A stretch of DNA of 64,000 bases, taken from NCBI GenBank assembly GCA_963767565.1, contig CAVYEG010000001.1, positions 496,001-560,000 of the forward strand. The letters are read 5' to 3'. A model generated the notes under the pieces. That model was not told the DNA's origin, did not search any database, and worked only from the letters and a program-made list of their open reading frames with translations. Origin of the DNA: Palsa-504 sp963767565 (GTDB lineage Bacteria > Actinomycetota > Actinomycetes > Streptosporangiales > Streptosporangiaceae). Shown in pieces: positions 24,950 through 33,115 of the stretch (position 1 is its first letter; every line of letters begins with the position of its first letter). Position numbers and translations under genes: made by a program.

Positions 24950-25600
24950 GTGATCACGGGACCGGAAGAGGGAGCAGCGGCAGGCTACGGCCGCCTGCGG
25001 GCCTCGCACGCCGACCGCGAGCATGTGATCGACGCACTCAAGACCGCCTTCGCCGACGGGCGGCTGGACCGGGACGAGCTGGACGCACGCGTGGGTCAGG
25101 CGCTCACCGCCCGGACCTACGCCGAACTGGCGACGGTCACCGTCCCGGCCCCGGCCCCGCCACATCGGCCTGCCCGACCGCCGGTGAACAGGCAGGCGGT
25201 CAAGTGGGGCCTGGCCGCCACGGGTGCGATGATCCCGCCCGCCATGTTCATCACGGCGGGCTTCGGCGCCTGGGTCTCCCTCGCCCTCCTGGCCATGCCG
25301 CTGCTGTTCATTGAGTTGATCGTCGTCCTCCTCTTCGTGACCATCACGCTGGCCAGGCAGCGTGCGGACCGTTCACGCACGTCGAGCGGGCAGCTGCCAC
25401 CGCCGCAGCAGCACGCCCGGGCAGCGGAACCCGGGCGCGGCAGCGCCGGCCCTAAGCCGTCTCCCCGGGGAACCCGCACCGAGCAGGCCCGCACCGAGCA
25501 GGCCCGCACCGAGCAGGCCCGCACCGAGCAGGCCCGCACCGACTGCCGGTCCGCCAGGCTCGTCCCGGGCGCAGCCTGGGCCGCTAGCACCTCGCCCTGA
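24950..25600 (+). CDS. DUF1707 domain membrane protein
   Basis: 216 residues. N-terminal DUF1707/SHOCT-like module (LRASHADREHVIDALKTAFA then GRLDRDELDARVGQALTART, residues 15-60), a Pro-rich link, two membrane helices (about 90-140: AATGAMIPPAMFITAGFG and SLALLAMPLLFIELIVVLLF), and a charged tail with a Thr-Glu-Gln-Ala-Arg repeat. Start: GTG 24950 with GGGGAGG 5 nt upstream; an ATG at 24890 is in frame but lacks a site. Function unknown. Confidence 0.8.
   Translation: MITGPEEGAAAGYGRLRASHADREHVIDALKTAFADGRLDRDELDARVGQALTARTYAELATVTVPAPAPPHRPARPPVNRQAVKWGLAATGAMIPPAMFITAGFGAWVSLALLAMPLLFIELIVVLLFVTITLARQRADRSRTSSGQLPPPQQHARAAEPGRGSAGPKPSPRGTRTEQARTEQARTEQARTEQARTDCRSARLVPGAAWAASTSP
25475..25542 (+). 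repeat. 15-bp tandem repeat in the DUF1707 gene
   Basis: Four perfect copies of CGCACCGAGCAGGCC and half a fifth, starting at 25475, 25490, 25505, 25520. They encode Arg-Thr-Glu-Gln-Ala repeats in the cytoplasmic tail. Confidence 0.93.
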
Positions 25601-25612
25601 ACGGTCCCGGCC

Positions 25613-26167
25613 CTAGCCGACCGGGAGCATGTGGTCGGCCGCCAGCTCCTCCAGGCCGTAACGCTCCACGTGATCCGGATCGGCCAGGCTGATCGTCCGC
25701 ATGCCCTGCGCGGCCAGCCGGTCGTTGATCTCGTCCAGGTGATCGCGCACGAGCTGCCGCTCGGCGTCGGTGATCTTGCCCTTGTGCGGCTGGCCGGCGT
25801 ACTGCACGGTCGCGTAGTCGACCCGATCGCCGCGCGTGGTGCCGTTGCCGGGCGTCCGGGAGCTGCGCCGGACCGGCCGGGCATTGACCAGCAGCTCGCT
25901 GATCGGCTTCTCGCTGGCCAGCGCGTCGAACGCGTCGGCGTCCATGGTGATCCGGCGCGGCTCGTAGTCATTGGGGAGATACAGGTCCACCACCACGACC
26001 TTCAGCGCCGCCTGCTCGATGACCTTGGCCTCGTCGGCGAGGGCCTCGATCTCGACCGGGCCGTCGACAAGTTCGGGGTGCTCCTGGACCACGATGCGGG
26101 CTAGCGAGTCGTCCTCCATGATGAGCTGGCCGCTCAGGTCGCTGAACCGGACAGTCTTCTGACCCAT
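25613..26167 (-). CDS. conserved hypothetical protein
   Basis: 184 residues, acidic, no signal or membrane segment. Opens GQKTVRFSDLSGQLIMEDD, which looks like a small beta-rich domain, followed by KVVVVDLYLPNDYEPRRITMD, a basic RPVRRSSRTPGN linker, and a helical end with TDAERQLVRDHLDEINDRL. The layout (beta domain, basic linker, helical tail) loosely recalls Lsr2-type nucleoid proteins but I see no specific signature, so no function is assigned. Start at ATG 26167, preceded by GAGAGGGATCG; it converges with the DUF1707 gene. Confidence 0.75.
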   Translation of the reverse strand: MGQKTVRFSDLSGQLIMEDDSLARIVVQEHPELVDGPVEIEALADEAKVIEQAALKVVVVDLYLPNDYEPRRITMDADAFDALASEKPISELLVNARPVRRSSRTPGNGTTRGDRVDYATVQYAGQPHKGKITDAERQLVRDHLDEINDRLAAQGMRTISLADPDHVERYGLEELAADHMLPVG

Positions 26168-26364
26168 GATCGATCCCTCTCTAGGCGGTAGCGAGAACGC
26201 GCCCGGCGGCGATGCCGGAGACCCTGCCGGCGAGCGCATGGATCACCCTGCCGCACCGGCCGCGCGGTGTCAAACTTCAGTTCGATCGGCGTGTCGTGAT
26301 CCGAAATTAGTCGCGATCGGCCTGTCGGCGCCCGGCGGACCGGGCCGGGGTGCACACTGAGCAC

Positions 26365-27366
26365 ATGGAAGACGCCGGGAGCCCGCTGCCGCCCCGGCTG
26401 GCCGATGCCCTGGCCGACTTCGAACGCCACCTCAGATCCGAGCGGTCCCTGTCGGCGCATACCGTACGGGCCTACATCGGCGACGTCGGGTCGCTGCTCG
26501 AGCACGCGAGCCGCGGCGGTGCCGAGGCGCCCGGCGACCTCGGCCTGTCCCACCTGCGTGGCTGGCTGGCCAGCCAGCACGCCTCCGGAGCCGCGCGCAC
26601 CAGCCTGGCCCGGCGCGGCGCGGCGGCCCGGGCCTTCACCGCCTTCGCCCACCGCAGCGGCTGGCTGGCCGCCGACCCGGGCCCGCAACTGGGCACGCTC
26701 AAGACCCGCCGCGCCCTCCCGCACGTGCTGCGCCAGGACGAGATCAAGGCGGTCCTAGACGGCGCCGAGCGCCACGCCCAGGCCGCCGCGCCCCAGGCCG
26801 CCGCGCCCCAGGCCGACGCCTCCCAGGCCGCCGGTGCCGCGGACGCGGCGGTCGAGGCCGCGGTCGCCCTGCGCGACGCCGCCGTCCTCGAACTCCTCTA
26901 TGCCACTGGCATCCGGGTCAGCGAACTGTGCGGGCTGACCGCAGCCAGCTTCGACCACGACCGCCGGACCGTTCGGGTCAGGGGCAAGGGCGACAAGGAA
27001 CGCACCGTCCCCGTCGGCCTGCCCGCCATCCGCGCGGTGACCCGCTGGACGGAGACGGGCCGGCCTGTCCTGGCCACTCAGGCCAGCGGACCGGCCCTGT
27101 TCCTGGGCGTCCGCGGCGGTCGCCTGGACCCCCGTACCGCCCGCCGGATCGTGCATGAGCGCCTGGGCGAGGCCGGCGCGTCCCGCGACACCGGCCCGCA
27201 CGGCCTGCGCCACAGCGCCGCCACCCACCTGCTCGAAGGCGGCGCCGACCTGCGCAGCGTCCAGGAGATCCTGGGCCACTCATCGCCCGCGACCACCCAG
27301 ATCTACACCCACGTGTCCATCGAGCGCCTCAAGTCCAGTTACCGCCAGGCCCATCCCCGCGCCTAG
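26365..27366 (+). CDS. xerC: tyrosine recombinase XerC
   Basis: Resolves chromosome dimers at dif with XerD. 333 residues. SAM-like N-domain (HLRSERSLSAHTVRAYIGDV), catalytic domain with Arg in ATGIRVSELCGL, Lys in GKGDKERTVP, HGLRHSAATHLLEGG (His-x-x-Arg), LGHSS, and the nucleophile Tyr in TTQIYTHVS. Between the domains sits an Ala-rich insert of about 30 residues coded by a 15-bp repeat. Start ATG 26365 chosen; a GTG five codons upstream is possible. Alternatively it could be another Xer-type recombinase, but the location next to dprA and rpsB fits XerC. Confidence 0.9.
   Translation: MEDAGSPLPPRLADALADFERHLRSERSLSAHTVRAYIGDVGSLLEHASRGGAEAPGDLGLSHLRGWLASQHASGAARTSLARRGAAARAFTAFAHRSGWLAADPGPQLGTLKTRRALPHVLRQDEIKAVLDGAERHAQAAAPQAAAPQADASQAAGAADAAVEAAVALRDAAVLELLYATGIRVSELCGLTAASFDHDRRTVRVRGKGDKERTVPVGLPAIRAVTRWTETGRPVLATQASGPALFLGVRGGRLDPRTARRIVHERLGEAGASRDTGPHGLRHSAATHLLEGGADLRSVQEILGHSSPATTQIYTHVSIERLKSSYRQAHPRA
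26779..26838 (+). repeat. 15-bp tandem repeat in xerC
   Basis: Four units starting CAGGCCG at 26779, 26794, 26809 and 26824; the first two are identical (CAGGCCGCCGCGCCC), the others diverged. They lengthen the linker between the DNA-binding and catalytic domains. Confidence 0.85.
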
Positions 27367-28014
27367 CAGACGTACAGCTCATGCCAGACCGTGGCCGGCG
27401 CGGGCTGCCCGGTGCCGAAGTCCGGTGACTGGTCGGCGGCGATCCACGCCCATCCGGCATACCCTCCGGTCAACAGCGCAGGCGAGGTGTATGCGCTGCC
27501 GAGCGGGTCGGCGGTCGCGTAGCTCGTGGACAGCACGCTCGACAGGCTCTGGGTCAGCAACTCGAACCGCACCGAAGTGCCGGGCTCCAAGCCGAAGACG
27601 TCGGCCGTGACCGGAGCCCGGCAACGCAGCTGGCCAGTGCCGTTGACACCGAACAGCGGCGGCGCGCTGACCGTCGCCTGAGCCCACAGCGTGCTGGAGC
27701 CTCCGGTCGGGGACTGCGGATCGGCGGCCACCCAGACCGGCCCGGCAGCGGCCAGGTTGTAGAAGTCCCAGCTGATGTCGCCGTACTAGTTCGCCCGGAC
27801 GGTCACTTCGGGGTTCAGGGATTCCAGGCCAGGGTTACTGAGAACGCTGAGATCGACGCTGGTCCCGGGGGTGAACCCGGTTCCGCTGACCCCGACCACT
27901 CCTGGCCCGCCCGAGGCGTCAATCGACCCCTCGGTGGCGTCGGCTGGGGCCGCGGCCCGCCAATGCCACCGCGCCGCTCAGCAAGAGGATTCTGATTCCG
28001 CGTACCTGCTTCAT
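27363..28014 (-). pseudogene. secreted two-repeat (Ig-like) protein, degraded
   Basis: Reading from ATG 28014 gives a signal peptide (MKQVRGIRILLLSGAVALA), then one extra G near 27958-27962 throws the frame. In the corrected frame the protein continues AAAPADATEGSIDASGG and two homologous units of about 90 residues (GFTPGTSVDLSVLSN... and GLEPGTSVRFELLTQ..., each ending near VWVAADPQ or AWIAADQ), interrupted by an in-frame TAG at 27788-27786 where Tyr would be expected. The last 122 residues, from 27731 to the TAG at 27363, form an open frame of their own. Two independent lesions argue for real decay. Its stop overlaps the xerC stop tail to tail. The family resembles cell-surface Ig-like domains; function unknown. 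Confidence 0.75.
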
Positions 28015-28491
28015 GAGTCCGTCCGTTAAAGTCGAGCCCGTTACCTCCCGGGCGCCCTGATATGAGCAGGGGTACGCATGATTAGCCGGGGCGGGTTCAA
28101 GCGGAATGAAACCCGCATTTCAGCACGTTATAGCGGTGTGGAACCGGGGTCGCACTCCGCTGCGAGCCGCCCCGCTGCCCGGCCCCCGCTGCCCGGCACC
28201 GCCGCCGAAGCCACCCGCCCGTCGAGGCAGCCCAACGGCAAACTGCGTCAGCCCCCCGGAACGTCAAGTATCCTTGATGGCGGTCGCCTAGCCGCGCCTG
28301 ATAGGCGTGCGCTCGGCGGCTAAATCGCGTGCCCGCTCGCTGACCGGAAGTGAACCAACTCCCGGCGGGACGCGCCGCTCGGTCCGCTGGCCGCCAGGCC
28401 AGCCGCAGGCGCGTCAGTCACGGGCACCAGGAACCAACCGAGCAGCGCCGCGCCTGAAAACCGCGGCGCACGAAGGAAAGGGACCGGCCCA
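28015..28491. other. rpsB upstream region
   Basis: About 480 bp without a convincing gene. It contains a TCAAG-TATC-CTTGA hairpin near 28263-28276 and CGCCT-GAT-AGGCG (about 28297-28309), which could form part of an S2 leader, and an AAGGAAAGG ribosome binding site before rpsB. I did not find a clear promoter. Confidence 0.45.
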
Positions 28492-29685
28492 ATGGCTCAG
28501 GTCGTCAGCATGAAGCAGCTCCTGGAGAGCGGCGTCCACTTCGGGCACCAGACCAGGCGCTGGAACCCGAAGATGAAGCGCTACATCTTCACCGAGCGCA
28601 ACGGCATCTACATCATCGACCTCCAGCAGTCGCTGGACTACATCGACCGCGCGTACGAGTTCATCAAGGAGACCGTCGCGCACGGCGGCACCATCTTGTA
28701 CGTGGGCACCAAGAAGCAGGCCCAGGAGGCCATCGCCGAACAGGCCCGCCGCGTCGGGATGCCGTTCGTCAACCAGCGCTGGCTGGGCGGGATGCTGACC
28801 AACTTCTCCACCGTCTACAAGCGGCTGCAGCGGCTCAAGGAGCTGGAAGAGATCGACTTCGGCGACGTGGCCGGCTCCGGCATGACCAAGAAGGAGCTGC
28901 TCCACCTGCGCCGTGAGCACGACAAGCTGGACCGGACGCTCGGCGGGATCAGGGACATGGCCCGCGTGCCCAGCGCCATCTGGGTGGTGGACACCAAGAA
29001 GGAGCACATCGCGGTCAACGAGGCGCGCAAGCTCGGCATCCCGGTGGTGGCCATCCTCGACACCAACTGCGATCCGGACGAGGTCAACTACCCGATTCCG
29101 GGCAACGACGACGCGATCCGCAGTGTCGCCCTGCTGACCAGGGTGGTGGCCGACGCAGTGGCCGAAGGCCTGATCGCCCGGGCCGGCGCGGCCGGCGCCG
29201 ACGAGAAGCCGTCCGGCGATCACGTGGCCATCGAGGAGCCGCTGGCGGAGTGGGAGCGCGAGCTGCTCCAGGGCTCCGCCTCTGCGGCCGCCCCAGCGCA
29301 AACGGCCGACACGGCCGACACCGCTGAAGAGGCCCCCCTGGCTGACACGCCGGAGGTGGCCGCGGCCGTGGCCGAGGCGACCCCGGAGATCAACGCCGAG
29401 TCCGCGATCACCACCGACGAGGCCGCGGCGGCCGACGAGGCCGACGACCTGGCGGACATCGCAGAGACCGCCGAGGCCGCCGAGCAGGCCGACGAGACCT
29501 CAGCCCAGGCCGCGGAGCCGACCGCGGAGGTCACCGAGGTCGCCGGGCCGGCCCCCGAGGCCGCCGCGGCCGCCGAGGCCGACGTGCTTTCCGAGCCGAT
29601 CGCCCAGGCCGCGGAGATCGTCGAGACCCCGGCCGTCGAGACCCCGGCCGACGAGACCACGGCCGACGAGACCACGGCCGAGTAG
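28492..29685 (+). CDS. rpsB: 30S ribosomal protein S2 with acidic C-terminal extension
   Basis: 397 residues. Residues 1-235 are a canonical S2 (MKQLLESGVHFGHQTRRWNP, FVNQRWLGGMLTNF, AVNEARKLGIPVVAILDTN). From about residue 245 an Ala/Glu/Thr/Asp-rich extension of 150 residues follows, ending in ADETTADETTAE. Actinobacterial S2 proteins often carry acidic tails; this one is long. AAGGAAAGG lies upstream of ATG. First gene of rpsB-tsf-pyrH-frr. Confidence 0.96.
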   Translation: MAQVVSMKQLLESGVHFGHQTRRWNPKMKRYIFTERNGIYIIDLQQSLDYIDRAYEFIKETVAHGGTILYVGTKKQAQEAIAEQARRVGMPFVNQRWLGGMLTNFSTVYKRLQRLKELEEIDFGDVAGSGMTKKELLHLRREHDKLDRTLGGIRDMARVPSAIWVVDTKKEHIAVNEARKLGIPVVAILDTNCDPDEVNYPIPGNDDAIRSVALLTRVVADAVAEGLIARAGAAGADEKPSGDHVAIEEPLAEWERELLQGSASAAAPAQTADTADTAEEAPLADTPEVAAAVAEATPEINAESAITTDEAAAADEADDLADIAETAEAAEQADETSAQAAEPTAEVTEVAGPAPEAAAAAEADVLSEPIAQAAEIVETPAVETPADETTADETTAE

Positions 29686-29732
29686 ACGGCGGACCAGGAC
29701 GCGAGATTTAAGACATAGCGAGAGACGAGGAA

Positions 29733-30569
29733 ATGGCGAATTTCACTGCCGCTGACGTCAAGCGGCTTCGCGAGCAGACCGGCGCCGGCATGATGGACTG
29801 CAAGAACGCGCTGGCCGAGGCCGACGGCGACCTCGAGGCCGCGGTCGAGCTGCTCCGCCTCAAGGGCGCCAAGGACGTGAACAAGCGGGCCACCCGCACC
29901 GCGGCCAACGGCCTGGTCACGGCCGAGCGCGACGGCACCTCGGCCGGCGTGCTGGTCGAGCTGAACTGCGAGACCGACTTCGTGGCCAAGACCGACCTGT
30001 TCCAGGAGACGGCCAAGCTGATCGCCCGGGCCGCCACGGCGACCAAGGCCGGCGACCGGCTGACCCTGCTGCAGGCCGAGGCCCGGCCCGGCACCACGGT
30101 CGAGCAGCTCATCGACGAGGCGGGCGCCAGCCTGAAGGAGAAGCTGGAGCTCGGCCGGTACGCCCGCTTCGAGGGCGGCTACGTCGACAGCTACCTGCAC
30201 CGCAGCGACGCGGCCCTGCCGCCCACCCTGGGCGTGCTGATCCAGCTCGACTCCGACAACGCCGAAGTCGCCAAGGATCTCGCCCAGCAAGTCGCCGCCA
30301 TGCGCCCGCTGTACGTGACCCGCGAGGACGTCCCCGCCGACGTGGTGGAGAAGGAGCGGCGGATCGCCGAGCAGATCACCCGCGACGAAGGCAAGCCCGA
30401 GCAGGCCATCGGCAAGATCGTCGAGGGCCGGCTGGGCGCCTACTTCAAGGACGTCGTGCTGGTCGAGCAGGCCTTCGTGAAGGAGCAGAAGACCACGATC
30501 AAGCAGGTCCTCGCGCAGCACGGCCTCGCCGTGACCGCCTTCGCCAGGTTCCAGGTCGGCCAGGCCTAA
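29733..30569 (+). CDS. tsf: elongation factor Ts
   Basis: Nucleotide exchange factor for EF-Tu. 278 residues. UBA-like N-terminus with VKRLREQTGAGMMDCKNALAE, the core ELNCETDFVAKTDLF near residue 75, and the dimerisation half with ALPPTLGVLIQLDSD. ATG with GACGAGG just upstream. Confidence 0.96.
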   Translation: MANFTAADVKRLREQTGAGMMDCKNALAEADGDLEAAVELLRLKGAKDVNKRATRTAANGLVTAERDGTSAGVLVELNCETDFVAKTDLFQETAKLIARAATATKAGDRLTLLQAEARPGTTVEQLIDEAGASLKEKLELGRYARFEGGYVDSYLHRSDAALPPTLGVLIQLDSDNAEVAKDLAQQVAAMRPLYVTREDVPADVVEKERRIAEQITRDEGKPEQAIGKIVEGRLGAYFKDVVLVEQAFVKEQKTTIKQVLAQHGLAVTAFARFQVGQA

Positions 30570-30574
30570 CGCAT

Positions 30575-31351
30575 ATGCCGGAATCCGGACTCGCGGGAGT
30601 GCTGCATCCGAGCTGGCATCGGGTGGTGCTGAAGCTGTCCGGCGGGCTGTTCGCGGGCAATGAGCCCCTGGGCATCTCGCCGGACGTGGTAGCCCACCTC
30701 GCCGCCGAGATCATCGCCGCGGTGAAGGACGGCGTCCAGGTCGCCGCGGTGGTGGGCGGCGGCAACATGTTCCGCGGCGCGGCCCTGGCCGAGCGAGGCA
30801 TCGACCGGGCCCGCGCCGACTACATGGGCATGCTCAGCACGGTCATCAACTGCCTGGCCCTGCAGGACGTGCTGGAGAAGGACGGCGTGGACACCCGGGT
30901 CCAGACCGCCATCACCATGGGCCAGGTGGCCGAGGCCTACATCCCGCGCCGGGCCATCAGGCACCTGGAAAAGGGCCGGGTGGTGATCTTCGGGGCCGGT
31001 CTTGGCGCGCCGTATTTCTCCACCGACACCGCGGCCGCCCAGCGGGCCCTGGAGATCGGCGCCGACGCGGTACTCAAGGGCACCAAGGTCGACGGCGTCT
31101 ACGACGCCGACCCGCACACCAACCCGGACGCGGTGCGCTTCGACCGCCTGGACTACGCCACCTACCTCAGCCGCGGGCTGAAGGTGATGGACACCACGGC
31201 GGTCAGCCTGTGCATGGATAACGGCATGCCGATCGTGGTGTTCGCCCTGATGGACGAGGGCAACGTGGTCCGGGCCATCCGCGGTGAGAAGGTGGGCACG
31301 CTGATCGCCCCGCCGGGTGACGATCTCCGCCGGCCAGGCGCCAGCGGCTAA
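30575..31351 (+). CDS. pyrH: uridylate kinase PyrH
   Basis: Phosphorylates UMP to UDP; amino-acid-kinase fold, allosteric hexamer. 258 residues. VVLKLSGGLFAG near residue 15 (the usual KLSGEAF has Gly in place of Glu), VVGGGNMFRGA near 60, MGMLSTVINCLALQD near 88, and KGTKVDGVYDADP near 168. ATG start five bases after tsf, with no clear ribosome binding site. Confidence 0.95.
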   Translation: MPESGLAGVLHPSWHRVVLKLSGGLFAGNEPLGISPDVVAHLAAEIIAAVKDGVQVAAVVGGGNMFRGAALAERGIDRARADYMGMLSTVINCLALQDVLEKDGVDTRVQTAITMGQVAEAYIPRRAIRHLEKGRVVIFGAGLGAPYFSTDTAAAQRALEIGADAVLKGTKVDGVYDADPHTNPDAVRFDRLDYATYLSRGLKVMDTTAVSLCMDNGMPIVVFALMDEGNVVRAIRGEKVGTLIAPPGDDLRRPGASG

Positions 31352-31384
31352 GCTCCATAGGCACAGCGAGTAAAACGGAGCCGA

Positions 31385-31945
31385 ATGATGATCGATGACA
31401 CGCTCTTCGAAGCCGAGGAGAAGATGGACAAGGCCGTCACGGTCGCCAAGGAGGAGTTCGCCGTCATCCGGACCGGCCGGGCCCATCCGTCCATGTTCAG
31501 CAAGATCACGGTCGACTACTACGGCACCCAGACCCCGGTGAACCAGCTCGCTTCGTTCCACGTTCCCGAGCCGCGGATGGTGGTCATCCAGCCGTTCGAC
31601 AAGAACTCGCTGGGCGCCATCGAGCGGGCCATCAGGAACAGCGACCTGAGCGTCAACCCGGCCAACGACGGCGCCATCATCAGGATCGTGCTGCCCGAGC
31701 TGACCGAGGAGCGCCGCCGCGAGTACATCAAGACCGCCCGGCACAAGGCCGAGGACGGCCGCGTCGCGATCAGGAACATCAGGCGGCACGCCAAGGACAC
31801 GCTGGGCAAGATGATGAGGAACGGCGACGCGCCAGAAGACGACGTGCGCCGGGCCGAGCGCGAACTCGACGAGCTCACCCACACCTACGAAGCGCAGGTG
31901 GATGAGCTGCTCAAACACAAGGAATCCGAGCTCCTCGAGGTCTAA
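31385..31945 (+). CDS. frr: ribosome recycling factor
   Basis: Splits post-termination ribosomes with EF-G. 186 residues: three-helix bundle plus beta domain, with RTGRAHPSMFSKITVDYYG, LPELTEERRREYIKTAR and the C-terminal helix ELTHTYEAQVDELLKHKE. ATG-ATG start with ACGGAG upstream. Confidence 0.96.
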   Translation: MMIDDTLFEAEEKMDKAVTVAKEEFAVIRTGRAHPSMFSKITVDYYGTQTPVNQLASFHVPEPRMVVIQPFDKNSLGAIERAIRNSDLSVNPANDGAIIRIVLPELTEERRREYIKTARHKAEDGRVAIRNIRRHAKDTLGKMMRNGDAPEDDVRRAERELDELTHTYEAQVDELLKHKESELLEV

Positions 31946-33027
31946 TTGGACAGTGCGCCGACCGGCACCGAGCCAGCCGAGCCCACGGAGCCCCCCGAGC
32001 CAGCGGAGCCCCCGAGCCCACGGAGCCCGCCGAGCTCACGAAGCCCGCCGAGCTCACGAAGCCCGCGGAGCTTAAGGAGCCCGAGGCAGCCACCGAACAA
32101 AGGCGGCCGGCCGGGCGCACCGGACGTAACCTGCCCGTCGCCATCGGCGTGGGCGCGGGCCTGGGCGGCCTGGTCGTGCTCACGCTGCTCACGGTCAAGG
32201 CCACCTTCCTGCTCTACGTCGGCATCGCCTTGGCCCTGGCCCTGACCGAACTAGCCTCGGCCCTCGCCAAGCGCGACATCAACATCCCGGTCATCCCGGT
32301 CGCGGCCGGCGGCGCGGCGGTCCTGACCTGCACGTACTGGCTGGGCTCCCGGCCCGCCCTGGCCGCGCTGGCCCTGAGCGTGGTCGTCATCTTCGCCTGG
32401 CGGCTCTCTGCTCCGCTCGCTTCCGGGGCGCTGTGGATGCGCTCGCTTCCCTCGTCGCTCGCTTCGCTCGCTGCTGCGTCCAGACAGCGCAGCGCCCCTC
32501 CAGCTCGCTCGGCCGGCGGCACCACCGGCTACGTCAAGGACGTAACGGCCGGGGTGTTCGCCCTGGCCTACATCCCGTTCCTGGCCTCGTTCGTGGCCTA
32601 CATGCTGGCGCCCGCCGACGGCCCGCGCCGGGTGCTGACCTTCGTCATCCTCACCATCGCCAGCGACATCGGCGGCTACTTCGCCGGGATCGCTCTCGGC
32701 CGCCACAAGATGGCCCCGCTCATCAGCCCGAAGAAGACCTGGGAGGGCTTCGCCGGCTCGACCCTGGCCTGCCTGGCCGCCGGGGCGCTCTGCCTGGACT
32801 TCCTGCTGCACGCCCACGTCTGGCAGGGCCTGCTCACCGGCGCCGCCGCCGTGCTCGCCGCCACCGTCGGCGACCTGGTGGAATCCATGATCAAGCGGGA
32901 CCTCGACATCAAGGACATGGGCACCCTGCTGCCCGGCCACGGCGGCGTCCTGGAACGCCTCGATTCCCTGCTGGTGTGCGCCCCCGTGATCTGGCTCCTG
33001 CTCTACCTGTTCGTCCCGGCCCACTAG
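31946..33027 (+). pseudogene. cdsA: phosphatidate cytidylyltransferase CdsA, frameshifted and carrying an in-frame insertion
   Basis: Makes CDP-diacylglycerol for phospholipid synthesis; an integral membrane enzyme. TTG start with GAGG 5 nt upstream, directly after frr. A Pro/Glu/Thr repeat N-terminus (DSAPTGTEPAEPTEPP) loses frame at the C-run 32009-32013; one more C, as in the earlier copy of the repeat at 31991-31996, would restore it and lead into RRPAGRTGRNLPVAIGVGAGLGG. The remaining frame holds about seven membrane helices and the signature SPKKTWEGFAGS, SDIGGYFAG and DLDIKDMGTLLPGHGGVLERLDS. GTG 32149 could start a shorter protein but would cut the first helix and has no ribosome binding site. 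A 35-residue Ser/Ala/Leu-rich segment at 32407-32511 is foreign to the family. Sequencing error in the C-run is possible. Confidence 0.8.
32407..32511 (+). repeat. dispersed repeat, copy B, inserted in frame within cdsA
   Basis: A 105-bp block between codons for WRL and AGGTTGYVKD, which are contiguous in CdsA proteins as I know them. It encodes 35 residues (SAPLASGALWMRSLPSSLAS, then LAAASRQRSAPPARS) without a stop. The DNA, with CTCGC/TTCG repetition and inverted GGGGCGCT/AGCGCCCC ends, resembles the non-coding segment at 12005-12101. Confidence 0.7.
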
Positions 33028-33115
33028 GGCCGACGACCTGAGGCCAACGACCCGAGGGCCAACGACTCGAGGGCCAACGACCTAAGGCCCGACGACCTAA
33101 GGCCCGACGACCCAG
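33027..33115. repeat. about 15-bp tandem repeat between cdsA and the SUFU-like gene
   Basis: Six imperfect units of the form GGGCC(A/G)ACGACCTGA starting at 33027, 33042, 33056, 33071, 33086 and 33101. It begins at the cdsA stop and runs over the last six codons of the converging gene, so it forms both 3' ends. Confidence 0.85.

Noticed and set aside
33027..33115. CRISPR-like array
   Set aside because: Units are about 15 bp and contiguous, with no spacers. The same holds for the other tandem repeats; I found no array in the window.
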